A program made the position numbers and the translations under genes. The notes beneath the pieces were generated by a model that searched no databases, had not been told where the DNA came from, and saw only the letters and a program-made list of their open reading frames with translations. A stretch of 64,000 nucleotides of DNA. Source: Phycisphaerae bacterium. Its GTDB lineage: Bacteria > Planctomycetota > Phycisphaerae > UBA1845 > Fen-1342. The stretch covers positions 43,218-107,217 of the forward strand of contig JAGNKU010000017.1 of NCBI GenBank assembly GCA_017999985.1, given 5' to 3'. Position 1 is the stretch's first letter. Each line of letters starts with the position of its first letter. Positions 63,275 through 64,000 of the stretch are shown here, one piece after another.

Positions 63275-64000
63275 TTACGGCGGGCAGTCGCAGTCGCCGT
63301 TGCTCAGGCAGTTCACGAACCAGTTGATGTCCTGGAAGCCGGTGCCGCCGTCGCAGTTCATATCGCCCGCGAGAATGTCGCAGTCCGGGTAGTTCTGCAT
63401 GTACGTATCCGGGTTGCTCAGCGCCAACACGAACGGGTTGATGTCGGCGAAGCTCACGAGCCCGTCACAGTTCAGATCGCCGCGCAGCGGCGGCTGCGGG
63501 CATGGGTTGGGGTTGCAGACCGTGTCGTTGCCTTGATACGACCCCGTCGCGGTTTCGCACGCGATGATGGTCAGAAGCTCGCAGTGACCGTCGTCGAAGC
63601 AGCAGGCGCCGATGGGTTGTGTGCACGGGTTGGGTTCGCAGGCTAGATCCATCATCCAGGTCTCGCCGCCAGCGGACGTGCAGTCTGCCTCGGTGAGTTG
63701 CTGGCAGGTGCCATCGTGGAAGCAGCAGGCGCCCGTGGGCTGCACACACAGGTTCGGCGTGCAGGACTGGTCCATGGTCCAGGCTTCACCGCCGGCTGCG
63801 GTGCAGGCCGCCTCGGTAAGCTGCTGGCAACTCCCATCATGGAAGCAGCAAGCGCCGACCGGCTGCGCACACGGGTTCGGCGTGCAGGACTGGTCCATGG
63901 TCCAGGCTTCACCGCCGGCTGCGGTGCAGGCCGCCTCGGTAAGCTGCTGGCAACTCCCATCATGGAAGCAGCAAGCGCCGACCGGCTGCGCACACGGGTT
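63275..64000 (-). CDS. Cys-rich repeat and dockerin protein, cut by the window edge
   Basis: The frame is open from the right window edge to 63275, so the start is missing (at least 241 residues seen). It consists of 41-residue units with a GACCFHDGSCQQLTEAAC-type core, each with six to eight cysteines, likely disulfide-locked. The C-terminal ~70 residues are two dockerin-like repeats (GDLNCDGLVSFADINPF, GDMNCDGGTGFQDINWF). The last two units seen are identical at DNA level (123 bp). Secreted protein, function unknown. Confidence 0.85.
   Translation of the reverse strand, partial: NPCAQPVGACCFHDGSCQQLTEAACTAAGGEAWTMDQSCTPNPCAQPVGACCFHDGSCQQLTEAACTAAGGEAWTMDQSCTPNLCVQPTGACCFHDGTCQQLTEADCTSAGGETWMMDLACEPNPCTQPIGACCFDDGHCELLTIIACETATGSYQGNDTVCNPNPCPQPPLRGDLNCDGLVSFADINPFVLALSNPDTYMQNYPDCDILAGDMNCDGGTGFQDINWFVNCLSNGDCDCPP
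63751..64000. repeat. Perfect 123-bp coding tandem repeat
   Basis: 63751-63877 is identical to 63874-64000 (127 bases at a 123-bp period, 41 codons). A third copy (63628-63750) is clearly diverged. The array continues beyond the window. Indicates recent duplication or gene conversion. Confidence 0.9.

Noticed and set aside
63628..64000. CRISPR-like regular repeats
   Set aside because: The 123-bp units have no spacers and keep an open Cys-rich reading frame; they are coding tandem repeats.

Overview
The window is high-GC bacterial chromosome, most likely from an uncultured planctomycete of Phycisphaerae type. The signs are secreted proteins ending in paired 'GDLxCDGxVxFxDINPFV' dockerin-like repeats, H-x9-DG pseudopilins ('[17 protein letters not shown]' then a C-terminal 'H...LDGH' motif), a PEP-CTERM protein, huge beta-helix proteins and DUF11 proteins. 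The hydrogenase/heterodisulfide-reductase block implies anaerobic or H2-linked metabolism. I see no rRNA, tRNA or CRISPR array.

Layout. 1-8585: two paralogous secreted proteins (one dockerin-tailed, one PEP-CTERM-tailed), each with a pseudopilin gene upstream, then a divergent heparinase-like lyase and a glycosidase-like protein. 8586-12034: an insertion-sequence scar. An IS1634 transposase fragment is cut by an IS3 end, which is fused in frame to the front half of an IS21 istA. The fusion keeps the catalytic glutamate in register. An intact IS630 with readable ends lies beside it. 12035-26510: about 14 kb on the minus strand, transcribed as luxR-type regulator, soluble HdrCB-like protein, etfB, etfA, membrane HdrDE/EMO-like protein, hdrA, mvhD, mvhG, mvhA, hydrogenase protease, cNMP-binding protein, response regulator and histidine kinase. 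This looks like one electron-bifurcating hub joining H2, ETF, ferredoxin/disulfide chemistry and the quinone pool, with its own sensors. 26702-32428: a cytochrome-oxidase-III-like fragment, a 1125-residue beta-helix/dockerin protein and a secreted DUF6263-like protein.

32429-42024: a compact arginine operon (argG, P-loop protein, argC, argD, argF', argB, argE', argH) of the N-acyl-citrulline type. It has a good promoter, ArgR-like boxes and an Arg-rich leader ORF whose stop codon sits in a terminator-like hairpin. 42039-49220: an RND efflux system divergent from a CecR/TetR-type repressor. The promoters have their two -35 boxes inside one perfect inverted repeat. 49463-55981: a ferredoxin, a radical SAM enzyme, a DUF116-polyprenyl synthase fusion, a small prenyltransferase/cyclase-like protein and a squalene-hopene-cyclase-like enzyme. 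This is a candidate terpenoid pathway without squalene-forming genes. 56131-64000: two small lipoproteins, then three DUF11 proteins all ending in the same short ESTHIY tail, and finally a Cys-rich repeat/dockerin protein cut by the window edge within a perfect 123-bp tandem repeat.

All functions are read from motifs by eye. No database search or structure prediction was run.
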